This document shows, in pieces, positions 1 to 8,603 of a stretch of DNA of 35,970 bases (its first letter is position 1; every line of letters begins with the position of its first letter). This DNA comes from an uncultured Duganella sp. GTDB lineage: Bacteria; Pseudomonadota; Gammaproteobacteria; Burkholderiales; Burkholderiaceae. A model generated the notes under the pieces. That model ran no database searches and had not been told where the DNA came from. It saw nothing but the letters and a program-made list of their open reading frames with translations. Both the position numbers and the translations under genes were made by a program. The stretch lies in assembly GCA_946482635.1 (NCBI GenBank), contig CAMLSG010000022.1, positions 1 to 35,970 of the forward strand, read 5' to 3'.

Positions 1-10
1 CCGAGTGCGA

Positions 11-46
11 AATTTTGTTGGCTCGCTTGATAACTTTCGCAATTGC
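11..46 (+). promoter_or_regulatory. Candidate operator, copy 1 (upstream of CE20 gene)
   Basis: This is one of four copies in the window of AATTTCAT, 22 bp, AATTGC. Here the left block reads AATTTTGT at 11-18 and the right block AATTGC at 41-46. It shares the 12-mer TTTCGCAATTGC (35-46) with the copy upstream of the GH42 gene. It ends 58 bp before the ATG at 105, close to the 61-62 bp seen at two other copies. The function is inferred from recurrence and constant spacing. Confidence 0.55.
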
Positions 47-104
47 CACCCCTCTGGCGCTACTCGCACAATGGAATGATCCACCGCGTTCAGAGATGCA
101 AAGA

Positions 105-2096
105 ATGACATCGACAATAAAGAAGCACTACACCACACCCATGAAGCGCGCGTTCTTCGGCGGAGTGGGTGCATTCGCGCTTGCCGCAAGCGCTCCGTCC
201 TGCGCGGCTGCGACTGCTCCGACTTTTGCTGCGATTTTTGGCGATCACGCGGTATTGCAACGCGACCAGCCAATTGTCGTATGGGGAAAGTCGCAGGCAG
301 CGGATGTGGTCAGCATCAAGCTCGGAAGTGAAACTGTTCAGGTTACTGCCGACAACAACGGCAAGTGGCGCGCGCAATTGCCGGGCATGCCGGCAGGCGG
401 TCCTTATGCGCTGAGCGCGAGCGCGAACGGCGGCACGACCACCTTGAGCGATATCCTGGTCGGTGATGTATTCCTTTGTGGCGGGCAATCGAACATGGAA
501 TTGGCGATGGCCAACGCGACCAATGCGCCGATGGACGTCACATTCTCTGCCAACACCCAGATTCGTTTCGCGAATATCCCTCGTGTCAGTTCCGCCGAAC
601 GCAATGAAGAATTCAAGACGGCTCCGCAATGGCAGGTGGCTGGTCCGCAAAGCACCGGCCAGGCGTCTGCGGTCTGCTACTACATGGCCCGAAGCTTGCA
701 CCGTCAATACAATATCCCGGTGGGCTTCGTGAATGCCAGTTGGGGTGGCAGCTCGATCCAGAGCTGGATCAGCGGTGCATCGATGCGTCAGTTCGCCAGT
801 TACCGCCAAGCGCTCGACGTGGTCGACAAGTACGCAAGCGACATGGTGGCCGGAATGCGCGCAGAGGAAGAACGGCAGGATGCGTGGTGGGCAAGCGTTG
901 ATTCCAAGGCCCGTGCGCAACGTGCCTGGTCCGGCACGAAATTCGACGACCGCAGTTGGCCGGGCATGGATGTGGGCGGCCGTTGGAGCGAATCGGGCGA
1001 CACGTCGATCAGCAAGCATCGCGGCATCGTGTGGTTTCGCACGACGGTCGAATTGACGGCGCAGCAGGCTGCTGCCGCAACTCACCTGCAGCTGGGACAG
1101 ATCGCCACCGCCGATACGACCTGGGTCAACGGCGTATGGGTCGGCGCCAACACCAACTGGTGGGCGGGGCGCGACTATGCTCTGCCGAAGGGGGTACTCA
1201 AGGCGGGAAAAAACGTTATCGCCGTGCGCGTCCTGGACGACGACAACGGCGGCGGCCTGGTGAGCCCGGCCGACCAGCGCGTCTTGCGTACGGCAGAAGG
1301 AGGCAGAATTCCCTTGCCTTCACGCTGGAAGTACCAGATAGGCTCCACGGTGAAGGCGAGCCAGCCGCCGACGCCATGGGAGCCGCCGACCAGCCTGACC
1401 ACGCTGTACAACGGCATGATCGCCCCGATGCAGGGCTACAAGTTCAAGCTGGTGGCGTGGTACCAGGGCGAAGCCAATGCCGGAGCGGCAGATGAATACC
1501 GCGTGTTGCTGCCGCTCCTGTTCGCAGACTGGCGCAAGACCTTTGCCCAGCCTGACTTGCCTTTCATGGTTGCGCAACTGACTGCATTCGGATCTGTGGC
1601 GACCAAGCCAGGCTATTCGTCGTGGGCGGAGCTGCGCCAGGCACAGTCGGCGGTAGTGCGCAATGATCCGCACGCCGGGCTGGCCGTGACGTTCGATTAC
1701 GGCGACCGTTCCGATATCCACCCGGCACAAAAGAACATTGTCGGCACGAGGCTGGCACGTGCTGCGCGTGCGGTCGCGTACGGCGAAAAGATCACGCCTG
1801 GCGGCCCGGAAGCAATGACCGCAACCCGCAGCGGGAACGATATCGTCGTTCGCTTTGCGAATACCAACGGCGGCCTGCGCACCTATTCGTCCGATACCGC
1901 GATTGGATTCGAAGTATGCGAACAACAGGCATGCAGCTATGCCACGGCGACAGTGGAGGGTGATGCGGTTCGGCTGAGCGGTGTTGCGGCGGCGAACGCC
2001 AAAAAAGTGCGTTATGCCTGGGCGGATGCGCCGTTCATCAACCTGTTCAGTGCGGACGATTTACCTGCCAACGGTTTCGAACTGGATGTGAAGTAG
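105..2096 (+). CDS. Acetylesterase, sialate O-acetylesterase-like (CE20-type)
   Basis: Secreted SGNH-fold carbohydrate O-acetylesterase, probably removing acetyl groups from xyloglucan side chains. An N-terminal signal segment (AFFGGVGAFALAASAP) is followed by block I, GGQSNMEL, with nucleophile Ser129. The C-terminal catalytic dyad lies in SDIHPAQ (Asp537, His539). A beta-sandwich of the GH2 sugar-binding type (about nt 1010-1290) interrupts the SGNH domain. That split architecture is known for CE20 xyloglucan acetylesterases of Xanthomonas; assignment here rests on architecture and neighbours. First gene of a run with GH97 and GH31. The start is uncertain: ATG codons at 96, 105 and 141 all lack a good Shine-Dalgarno sequence. 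I chose 105 because its distance from the upstream candidate operator matches other copies; 141 gives a shorter signal peptide. Confidence 0.85.
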   Translation: MTSTIKKHYTTPMKRAFFGGVGAFALAASAPSCAAATAPTFAAIFGDHAVLQRDQPIVVWGKSQAADVVSIKLGSETVQVTADNNGKWRAQLPGMPAGGPYALSASANGGTTTLSDILVGDVFLCGGQSNMELAMANATNAPMDVTFSANTQIRFANIPRVSSAERNEEFKTAPQWQVAGPQSTGQASAVCYYMARSLHRQYNIPVGFVNASWGGSSIQSWISGASMRQFASYRQALDVVDKYASDMVAGMRAEEERQDAWWASVDSKARAQRAWSGTKFDDRSWPGMDVGGRWSESGDTSISKHRGIVWFRTTVELTAQQAAAATHLQLGQIATADTTWVNGVWVGANTNWWAGRDYALPKGVLKAGKNVIAVRVLDDDNGGGLVSPADQRVLRTAEGGRIPLPSRWKYQIGSTVKASQPPTPWEPPTSLTTLYNGMIAPMQGYKFKLVAWYQGEANAGAADEYRVLLPLLFADWRKTFAQPDLPFMVAQLTAFGSVATKPGYSSWAELRQAQSAVVRNDPHAGLAVTFDYGDRSDIHPAQKNIVGTRLARAARAVAYGEKITPGGPEAMTATRSGNDIVVRFANTNGGLRTYSSDTAIGFEVCEQQACSYATATVEGDAVRLSGVAAANAKKVRYAWADAPFINLFSADDLPANGFELDVK

Positions 2097-2142
2097 TCCC
2101 GTCGACAGTCGGGCCTTTCAAACGAATTGTGATTGATACTTG

Positions 2143-4062
2143 ATGAAGATGAAGATGAAGAAACTGAGTGCGTTATTGGGGTTGACCTTGGCCAGTGGTG
2201 CCGTGCTTGCGCTGGAAAGCCCGAACAAGCAACTGGATGTCTCGGTGGTTGTTAATGCTGACAAAACCCTTTCGTACAGCATCAAGCGCAATGGCCAGCC
2301 GGTGCTCTTGCCCTCGCCGTTAGGCCTGAACCTGGCTGGCGTGGATCTTTCACATGGCTTGAAGCTGACGGATACTTCCGCGGTCAAGCAGGTTGAAGAG
2401 AGGTACTCTATGGCCGTGGGCAAGCGGGGCGAAATCGCCTACCGCGCCAATGAACAGGTGTATTCGCTGGTCAACGCCGCCGGCAACAAGATGGACGTGG
2501 CGTTCCGCGTGTCGGACGACGGCGTGGCGTTCCGCTATGTTGTCGCGGATACCGCAATCCCGGTGAAGCGTTTTGTCAGCGAGGCCACCGGCTTTGCCTT
2601 CGACCCAAAGGCGCGTGCATTCCTGCAACCGATGGCCGTGGCCAAGAGCGGCTGGGGAAAAACCAATCCGTCGTACGAAGAGCATTATGTGGTCGATATC
2701 CCGGTCGGGCAGCCGGCGCCGCTGAGATCAGGTTGGGTGTTCCCGGCATTATTCCGTAGCGGCGATACCTGGGTGGCGCTGACGGAAGCGAATATGGATG
2801 GCAGCTTCCATGCCTCGCGCCTGGCAACGGCCTCGCCTGGCGGAGTGTATCGCATCGATGGGCCGACGCCAAAAGAAGTATTCACGCATGGCAAACTGCT
2901 GGCCGAAACCAAGGGTGTCATGGCCACGCCATGGCGCGTGGTCGCCGTCGGTTCGCTCGATACCGTGATGAACTCCACTCTCGGCACCGACCTGGCGGCA
3001 CCAGCCATCAAGTTCGACGCCAAACTGGTGCAGCCCGGCCATGCTTCCTGGAGCTGGCCGCTGCTCAAGGACGGGGCCACGGTATTCGATGTGCAGAAGA
3101 AGTTCATCGACTATGCGGCAGACATGAAATGGGATTACACCCTGGTCGATGCCGAATGGGACAAGCAGATCGGCTACGACAAGATGGCTGAGCTGGCCGG
3201 CTATGCCGCGGCCAAGGGCGTGGGCCTGCTGGCCTGGTACAACTCTGCCGGCGACTGGAATACTGCGCCGCAAACCCCGCGCAGCAAGTTGTTGACGCAC
3301 GAGGCGCGCGTGAAAGAATTCACGCGCTTGCATCAAATGGGCATCAAGGGCGTCAAGGTCGACTTCTTCGGCGGCGATGGCGTTTCGATGATCCGGTACT
3401 ATGTCGACATCCTGAAGGATGCCGCAGATGCGGGCCTGCTGGTGAACTTCCATGGCGCGACGCTTCCGCGCGGGCTGGAACGAACCTATCCGAACCTGAT
3501 GACGGCCGAGGCCATCCGTGGCTTCGAGTTCACGACCTTCGACCAGAAGGACCACGACGTCGTGCCTGGCCATGCGGTGAACGCCGCGATGATCCGCAAC
3601 CTGTTCGATCCGATGGACTTCACGCCGATGGTGTTCGGCGACATGGGGCAGATCAAGCGCATCACCCGCAACGGCTTTGAGCTGGCGGAGTCAGTCCTGT
3701 TCCTGTCGGGTATCCAGCATTTCGCGGAAATCCCGGAAGGAATGGCGACGGTACCGGAATACGTTCGCAGCTTCCTGCGCGATCTGCCGCGCCGCTGGGA
3801 TGACAGCCGCTTCCTCGCAGGCTACCCAGGCTCGCACGTTGTCGTAGCGCGCAAGAACGGCAATAGCTGGTACCTGGCGGGCATCAATGCCGACAAGGAC
3901 GAACGCACCATCGAACTTGACCTTTCATTTATCGGCAACCGCAAGGGCGCCATGATCACCGATGGGGCGGGCCAGCGCGAATTCAGCCAGAAAGAGCTCG
4001 CGTCGGGCAAAGTTCGCCTGACACTGAAGCCGCGCGGCGGATTTGTCGCGGTATTTCGCTGA
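2143..4062 (+). CDS. GH97 glycoside hydrolase, retaining alpha-galactosidase type
   Basis: Predicted secreted alpha-glycosidase of about 639 residues with signal peptide MKMKMKKLSALLGLTLASG. It has the GH97 layout: N-terminal beta-supersandwich, central (beta/alpha)8 barrel and short C-terminal beta domain. The barrel motif GVKVDFFGGD places Asp407 where retaining GH97 alpha-galactosidases carry their nucleophile; inverting SusB-type enzymes lack it. HGATLPRGLERTYPN and TAEAIRGFE follow, with Glu456 the candidate acid/base. It starts 46 bp after the acetylesterase and ends 10 bp before GH31, suggesting one operon. The substrate could be an alpha-galactoside or a related pentopyranoside such as alpha-L-arabinopyranoside; the sequence does not decide. 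Tandem ATG codons lie at 2143, 2149 and 2155. Confidence 0.85.
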   Translation: MKMKMKKLSALLGLTLASGAVLALESPNKQLDVSVVVNADKTLSYSIKRNGQPVLLPSPLGLNLAGVDLSHGLKLTDTSAVKQVEERYSMAVGKRGEIAYRANEQVYSLVNAAGNKMDVAFRVSDDGVAFRYVVADTAIPVKRFVSEATGFAFDPKARAFLQPMAVAKSGWGKTNPSYEEHYVVDIPVGQPAPLRSGWVFPALFRSGDTWVALTEANMDGSFHASRLATASPGGVYRIDGPTPKEVFTHGKLLAETKGVMATPWRVVAVGSLDTVMNSTLGTDLAAPAIKFDAKLVQPGHASWSWPLLKDGATVFDVQKKFIDYAADMKWDYTLVDAEWDKQIGYDKMAELAGYAAAKGVGLLAWYNSAGDWNTAPQTPRSKLLTHEARVKEFTRLHQMGIKGVKVDFFGGDGVSMIRYYVDILKDAADAGLLVNFHGATLPRGLERTYPNLMTAEAIRGFEFTTFDQKDHDVVPGHAVNAAMIRNLFDPMDFTPMVFGDMGQIKRITRNGFELAESVLFLSGIQHFAEIPEGMATVPEYVRSFLRDLPRRWDDSRFLAGYPGSHVVVARKNGNSWYLAGINADKDERTIELDLSFIGNRKGAMITDGAGQREFSQKELASGKVRLTLKPRGGFVAVFR

Positions 4063-4072
4063 TTGAGACTTC

Positions 4073-7006
4073 ATGAGAATGCTTCCTAAGACTATTCTGG
4101 CCGCCTCGTTGGCATTCGCGGCCGGATGCGGTGCCCATGCCGCCGCTGTCGCCCCGGCCGCCAGTGGCCTGGACAAGAACGGACACCTGTTGTCCCTGCC
4201 GTTTGCGGCGCGCGATGGTTTCGGCTTTGTGCGGCTGCAGCATGGCGTGCAGTTCCGCATCGGCGGCATCACGAAAAGCGTGGTTTTCTATGGACCCGAC
4301 ACCGTTCGTGTCAACGCCACCCTGGGTGAAAACCATTGGACCAGTCCGAGCCTGGTGGTGGTCGGGAAGCCGGCGCGCGTTGAGTTCGAGCTCGAGGAGA
4401 ACGCCGACACGCTGACCATCAAGAGCGCGAGTCTGCGCATCGCCATCGACCGCAAGACCGGCGCCCTGAGCTTCATGGACCGCACCGGCCGCCTGTACAC
4501 GCGCGAGTCGGAGCAGCCGCAGTCGGTCAAGCCGGTCGAAATGGCGGGAGTGCCGTCCTATGAGGTGGAGAACCGTTTCATCCTAAAGCCGGACGAAGCG
4601 ATTTTCGGCTTTGGCTATACCGACAGCGACACTGTCAACCGCCGCAACCAGAACCTGCTGCTGGTGCAGACCAACCTGGGCATCATCATTCCTGTCATGA
4701 TGTCGTCCGAGCGTTACGGCATCCTGTGGGACACCTATTCCAAGATGCGTTTCCACGACGGCCCCGACGGCGCCAGGCTGTGGGCCGAAAGCGCTCCCGG
4801 CGGCGTTGACTACTATTTCATGGGCGGCCGCTCGCTGGACGACGTGGTCGGCGACTACCGGAGACTGACTGGGGCGGCGCCGATGTATCCCAAGCAGGCC
4901 TTTGGCCTGTTCATGAGCAAGGAGCGCTATCCCACCCAACGTCGCCTCCTCGAAGTGGCCGAAACCTTCCGCAAGGAGCGTTTCCCGCTCGATTACATCG
5001 TACAGGACTGGCAGTACTGGGGCAGCGACAAGGATGGCAGCTGGAGCGGCATGCGCTGGGACCCGGTGCGCTATCCCGACCCGGCCGGCATGACAGGCCG
5101 CTTGCACGAGCTTAACCTGAAGCTCATGGTTTCGATCTGGCCGTCGGTCGGCAACGACACGGAGCTCGCGAGGGAGCTGGACCAACACGGCCTGCGCTTC
5201 GAACCCCTGCACTGGATTTCAAAAAAGGCGCGCGTCTACGACGCCTACAGCCCGCTGGGGCGGCAGATCTATTTCAAGCATGCCAAGTCCGGCCTGTTTG
5301 ACAAGGGCGTGGATGCGTTGTGGATGGATGGCACCGAAGTCGAAGTCGGTTCTGCCGCCTGGGATGCGGCGCAAAACGAAGCCGACATCAAGTCACTGGG
5401 CAATAACGCGTTGGGCGACTTCAGCCGCTACCTGAATCCGTATACGCTGTTGACGACCCAGGGCACCTATGACGGTCAGCGCGCCAGCAGCAACAAACGC
5501 GTGTTCACGCTGACACGCTCCGCCTGGGCCGGTGCACAGCGCACCGCCGCAGCGTCCTGGTCGGGCGACATATTCGCGAACTGGGACACCCTGCGCAAGC
5601 AGGTGAGCGGGGGCGTCAACGTGACCGTGACAGGCAACCCGTATTGGACGCAGGATACCGGCGGCTTCTTCGTCGCGCGCGACTACCCGGGAGGAGAAAA
5701 AGATCCGGCCTACCGCGAGCTGTTCGCACGCTGGTTCCAGTATGGCGCCTTCAACCCGATCATGCGTGTGCACGGAACCGACATCGAACGCGAACCTTAC
5801 ATTTTCAAGTCGCTCGATCCGGAGGTCTACAAGTCCCTGCTCGACGCGGCCAACCTGCGTTACCGCCTGCTGCCCTACATCTATGGCCTCAGCGCCAAGG
5901 TCACCAGCGAGCATTACACGCTGATGCGTCCCTTGCCGATGGACTTTGCCGAGGATAAGGCGACATACGGCATCAACGATGCCTTCATGTTCGGCCCCTC
6001 GCTGCTGGTACACCCCGTCACACGGCCGATGTACCGCATCCAGCCGCCGCCACCGGCAACCATCCCGGCCGATTACCTGCGCACACCGGACGGCCAGCCC
6101 GGCCTGGCGGGCCAGTACTTCGAAGGACGCAATTTCGAAATCCCGAGGGGGCGGGTGGTGGACAAGGTGATCGACCATTCCTGGCCGGCCCCGCCGCTGG
6201 CCACTATCCCGGCAGGCTTGAGCCGGCTGGACGACTTCTCCGCGCGCTGGACCGGCACGCTGGAGGCGCCGGAGGAAGGCGAGTACGAGATCGGCGTGGA
6301 AGGCGACGACGGCTATCGCCTGTTCCTCGACGGCGCGGTTGTGCTTGAACGTTGGGAGAACGGCGGCAAGCGCCTTGCCAGCTCGCGCCAAATGCTGCGC
6401 AAGGGCCAGCGTATCAACGTAACGCTGGAATATTACCAGGCCACTTCGGACCGCAGCCTGCGCCTCGCATGGCGCACCCCGAGCGCTGTCCGCGCGCTGG
6501 CCGAAAGCAAACCGGTAGCCGATGCGAGCATGCGCACCTACTTGCCGAAAGGTGCTCCCTGGTATGACTTCTGGACCAACCAGCGCCACGAAGGGGGCCA
6601 GACTGTGGTGCGCGACGTGCCACTCGATATCGTGCCGCTGTATGTTCGAGCGGGGGCCATTCTGCCCATGGGGCCGGCGCTGCAATATGCGACCGAGCAG
6701 CCGGACGCTCCGTACGAGATACGCATCTATTCGGGCGCCGACGGCAACTTCACCTTGTACGAGGACGATAACGAAACTTACGCCTACGAGAAGGGCCAGT
6801 CCGCCAGCGTCGCCCTTGCCTGGAACGACAAGGCAAAGACGCTGGCGATAGGTGCACGCAAGGGCAGCTTCCCGGGCCTGGTGAAAGGCCGCACACTCAA
6901 CCTGGTGCTGCTTGACCAGGGCAATGGCAAGGGTATTGGCGCTGCGCAGCCCACCCGGACCGTGCGCTACGAGGGGAAACCGATGGTCGTCAAGTTCAGG
7001 CGATGA
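4073..7006 (+). CDS. GH31 alpha-xylosidase-like enzyme with inserted PA14 domain
   Basis: Large (977-residue) exported GH31 enzyme, best read as an alpha-xylosidase acting on non-reducing ends of xyloglucan oligosaccharides. A signal peptide (MRMLPKTILAASLAFAAGCG) precedes an N-terminal beta-sandwich and a (beta/alpha)8 barrel. Nucleophile Asp419 lies in ALWMDGTE and acid/base Asp499 in SWSGDIF. A PA14 module (about nt 6090-6480; landmarks GQYFEG, EGDDGYRLFLDG, LEYYQ) is inserted between the barrel and the final C-terminal sheet region (PWYDFW, VRAGAILPMGP). Cellvibrio Xyl31A alpha-xylosidase also carries a PA14 domain, used for longer oligosaccharides; I am not certain its insertion point is the same. 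The Cys in the signal region could be a lipobox, but the fit is poor. It is the last gene of the rightward operon and is followed by an inverted repeat. Confidence 0.85.
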   Translation: MRMLPKTILAASLAFAAGCGAHAAAVAPAASGLDKNGHLLSLPFAARDGFGFVRLQHGVQFRIGGITKSVVFYGPDTVRVNATLGENHWTSPSLVVVGKPARVEFELEENADTLTIKSASLRIAIDRKTGALSFMDRTGRLYTRESEQPQSVKPVEMAGVPSYEVENRFILKPDEAIFGFGYTDSDTVNRRNQNLLLVQTNLGIIIPVMMSSERYGILWDTYSKMRFHDGPDGARLWAESAPGGVDYYFMGGRSLDDVVGDYRRLTGAAPMYPKQAFGLFMSKERYPTQRRLLEVAETFRKERFPLDYIVQDWQYWGSDKDGSWSGMRWDPVRYPDPAGMTGRLHELNLKLMVSIWPSVGNDTELARELDQHGLRFEPLHWISKKARVYDAYSPLGRQIYFKHAKSGLFDKGVDALWMDGTEVEVGSAAWDAAQNEADIKSLGNNALGDFSRYLNPYTLLTTQGTYDGQRASSNKRVFTLTRSAWAGAQRTAAASWSGDIFANWDTLRKQVSGGVNVTVTGNPYWTQDTGGFFVARDYPGGEKDPAYRELFARWFQYGAFNPIMRVHGTDIEREPYIFKSLDPEVYKSLLDAANLRYRLLPYIYGLSAKVTSEHYTLMRPLPMDFAEDKATYGINDAFMFGPSLLVHPVTRPMYRIQPPPPATIPADYLRTPDGQPGLAGQYFEGRNFEIPRGRVVDKVIDHSWPAPPLATIPAGLSRLDDFSARWTGTLEAPEEGEYEIGVEGDDGYRLFLDGAVVLERWENGGKRLASSRQMLRKGQRINVTLEYYQATSDRSLRLAWRTPSAVRALAESKPVADASMRTYLPKGAPWYDFWTNQRHEGGQTVVRDVPLDIVPLYVRAGAILPMGPALQYATEQPDAPYEIRIYSGADGNFTLYEDDNETYAYEKGQSASVALAWNDKAKTLAIGARKGSFPGLVKGRTLNLVLLDQGNGKGIGAAQPTRTVRYEGKPMVVKFRR

Positions 7007-7013
7007 CAGTTGC

Positions 7014-7030
7014 GCCTCATGCCATGAGGC
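7014..7030 (+). terminator. Inverted repeat just after GH31 stop
   Basis: An 8-bp perfect inverted repeat (GCCTCATG / CATGAGGC around a single C) begins 8 bp after the GH31 stop codon. As RNA it would form a 6-bp stem with a 5-nt loop. There is no T-tract, so it may be a weak or Rho-assisted terminator, an RNA-stabilising hairpin or a protein site. Confidence 0.35.
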
Positions 7031-7106
7031 CAGGGCGTACGTTGATGCGCGGGAGGGGCTGACCGGTGTGGCGCTTTCGCTCGTTGAACTGTTATGATCC
7101 AAAGTA

Positions 7107-7128
7107 GCAGGCCCCTCAAGAGGCCTGC
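7107..7128 (+). other. Hairpin in leader of araC-type gene
   Basis: A 7-bp perfect stem (GCAGGCC / GGCCTGC) with an 8-nt loop lies 28 bp upstream of the regulator start. No U-tract follows. The role is unknown; it could be a terminator of the upstream operon or a leader structure. Confidence 0.3.
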
Positions 7129-7155
7129 GCTATGGAGACGGTTTAAGCAACGAGC

Positions 7156-8370
7156 ATGATGCAAAAATTCTATAGACAGGCCCTGTTGGCGCTGATTGGC
7201 CTGATGATCGCGGACGCTTTGCTGGCGTTGCTCCTGATTTACCAAAGCTACCTGACTGTGCCCATACTGGCGGCCGATGGCGCCGGCGCGGGTTGGCAGT
7301 ACGTGACCAACACTGACCAGACCATAGGCGGAACTTCGACAGCCAGGATACCGGAGCCGCAGCGCAGGCAATTGCGCTTCGACTTTAACCTGTCCAGTGT
7401 CGGGCAGTTCCCGTTCGCCCAGGCAGGGATGATACTGCGCGATTCCAAGGGGGCGGTGGCCCGTGCCGACTGGACCAGGTACAGCGAGATTTCCTTCCTC
7501 GCGAAATGCGCGCCGTCGAATTCGATGGCACTCTGGATATCGATCTTCGACGACAATGTGTCGAAGGCCGGCGACTTCATGACATACCGTACACCCGGAT
7601 CCTATTTCTCCTGCAATGAGCGGGGCGTTCCCGTTTCTCTGGACCTGTCGCGGTTTACCATTCCTGACTGGTGGTTCTATTCGGTGAAGCTGGACCTTTC
7701 GCACAATGGATACGAGCTGGACAAGGTTTCGAGGCTCCTGTTCGGCACCAGCGGCCAAAGCCCTGCGAACGTCGACTCCTACCTGGATATCAGCGAGCTC
7801 ACATTGCGTGGGCGCGACTATCGCTATATTGCTGCCCTGGCGGTCATCCTGCTGGCCAGCTGGCTGGCGTTCGCGTTGTGGTTCTTGCGGGCGCACGCGC
7901 GCTCACTGACATCGAGCCTGAAGACGAAAATGAAGGCGGATTTGCCGCTCATGGCTTATCGGGAACTAACGCTGGAGCCTTACCGGGATAAGGAAAAGGC
8001 AACGCTGTTGCGATATATCGCCACCAATTACACGAATGCCGAACTTGACCTTGATAGCGTGGTTTCGGCGACCGGGACCAATCGCAACAAGGTCAACGAG
8101 ATCCTGAAAACACAGCTGGGGATGACATTTACCAGTTACCTCAATAAATTGCGCTTGACGCAGGCGGCCCGGCTGTTGACTGAACGCGGATCCGCAACGA
8201 TTTCGGAGATCGCTTATTCAGTCGGCTACTCAAACGTCTCTTACTTCAATAGGCTGTTCAAGGAGGAGTACGGCTGCACGCCGAAAGACTTCCGCTCGCT
8301 GGCGAGCCAGCAGAAGCAGGAACACAACGCCGCGCCATCCGAAAGCCAGGCTTCCCAGAGTGCGCAATGA
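7156..8370 (+). CDS. Membrane-anchored AraC-family transcriptional regulator
   Basis: 404-residue protein that appears to combine an external sensor with a cytoplasmic DNA-binding domain. A hydrophobic segment at about residues 8-33 and a second at about 223-246 (LAVILLASWLAFALWF) flank a roughly 190-residue beta-rich, presumably periplasmic domain. I do not recognise that domain's family. The C-terminal AraC-type double helix-turn-helix spans about 280-390 and includes the typical ISEIAYSVGYSNVSYFNRLF and the GCTPKDFR ending. It lies inside the polysaccharide locus and is bounded by a strong terminator, so it is probably the local activator responding to released sugars; that role is inference. 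The start is ATG at 7156 or the adjacent ATG at 7159. Confidence 0.85.
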   Translation: MMQKFYRQALLALIGLMIADALLALLLIYQSYLTVPILAADGAGAGWQYVTNTDQTIGGTSTARIPEPQRRQLRFDFNLSSVGQFPFAQAGMILRDSKGAVARADWTRYSEISFLAKCAPSNSMALWISIFDDNVSKAGDFMTYRTPGSYFSCNERGVPVSLDLSRFTIPDWWFYSVKLDLSHNGYELDKVSRLLFGTSGQSPANVDSYLDISELTLRGRDYRYIAALAVILLASWLAFALWFLRAHARSLTSSLKTKMKADLPLMAYRELTLEPYRDKEKATLLRYIATNYTNAELDLDSVVSATGTNRNKVNEILKTQLGMTFTSYLNKLRLTQAARLLTERGSATISEIAYSVGYSNVSYFNRLFKEEYGCTPKDFRSLASQQKQEHNAAPSESQASQSAQ

Positions 8371-8371
8371 G

Positions 8372-8396
8372 AAAAAGGGCCCACGGGCCCTTTTTT
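8372..8396 (+). terminator. Rho-independent terminator after araC-type gene
   Basis: A-rich 5' arm, GGGCC stem, CACG loop, GGCCC arm and six T residues, starting 2 bp after the stop. It separates the regulator transcript from the downstream GH74 gene. Confidence 0.88.
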
Positions 8397-8603
8397 CATC
8401 AAGGGCGGGGTTAACACTGGCGCTTCGGACTCTTGAACTTTCTGCAGAATGCAAACGGTTGGCCCGGAATTTCTATGGAAGATGGACCGCCGCTGATTAA
8501 TGTTGACTGGAAACCCAAAGAATCTCACGACCGGCAGTTGAAGGGAGAGGGCATGTGGTTTTCACATTCAAACATTGATCCATTTCCATGGAAGGAAGAC
8601 AGG

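Noticed and set aside
5393..7102. Long open frame antisense to the GH31 gene
   Set aside because: It lies opposite a convincing GH31 gene with catalytic motifs, has no recognisable domain, and long antisense frames are expected at this GC content. Similar antisense frames at 90-1085, 8568-9842 and 11177-12604 were rejected for the same reason.
8435..8475. Fifth copy of the 36-bp element before GH74 copy 1
   Set aside because: Shared words are present, but the 22-bp spacing and the AATTGC block are not, so it is not counted as a copy.
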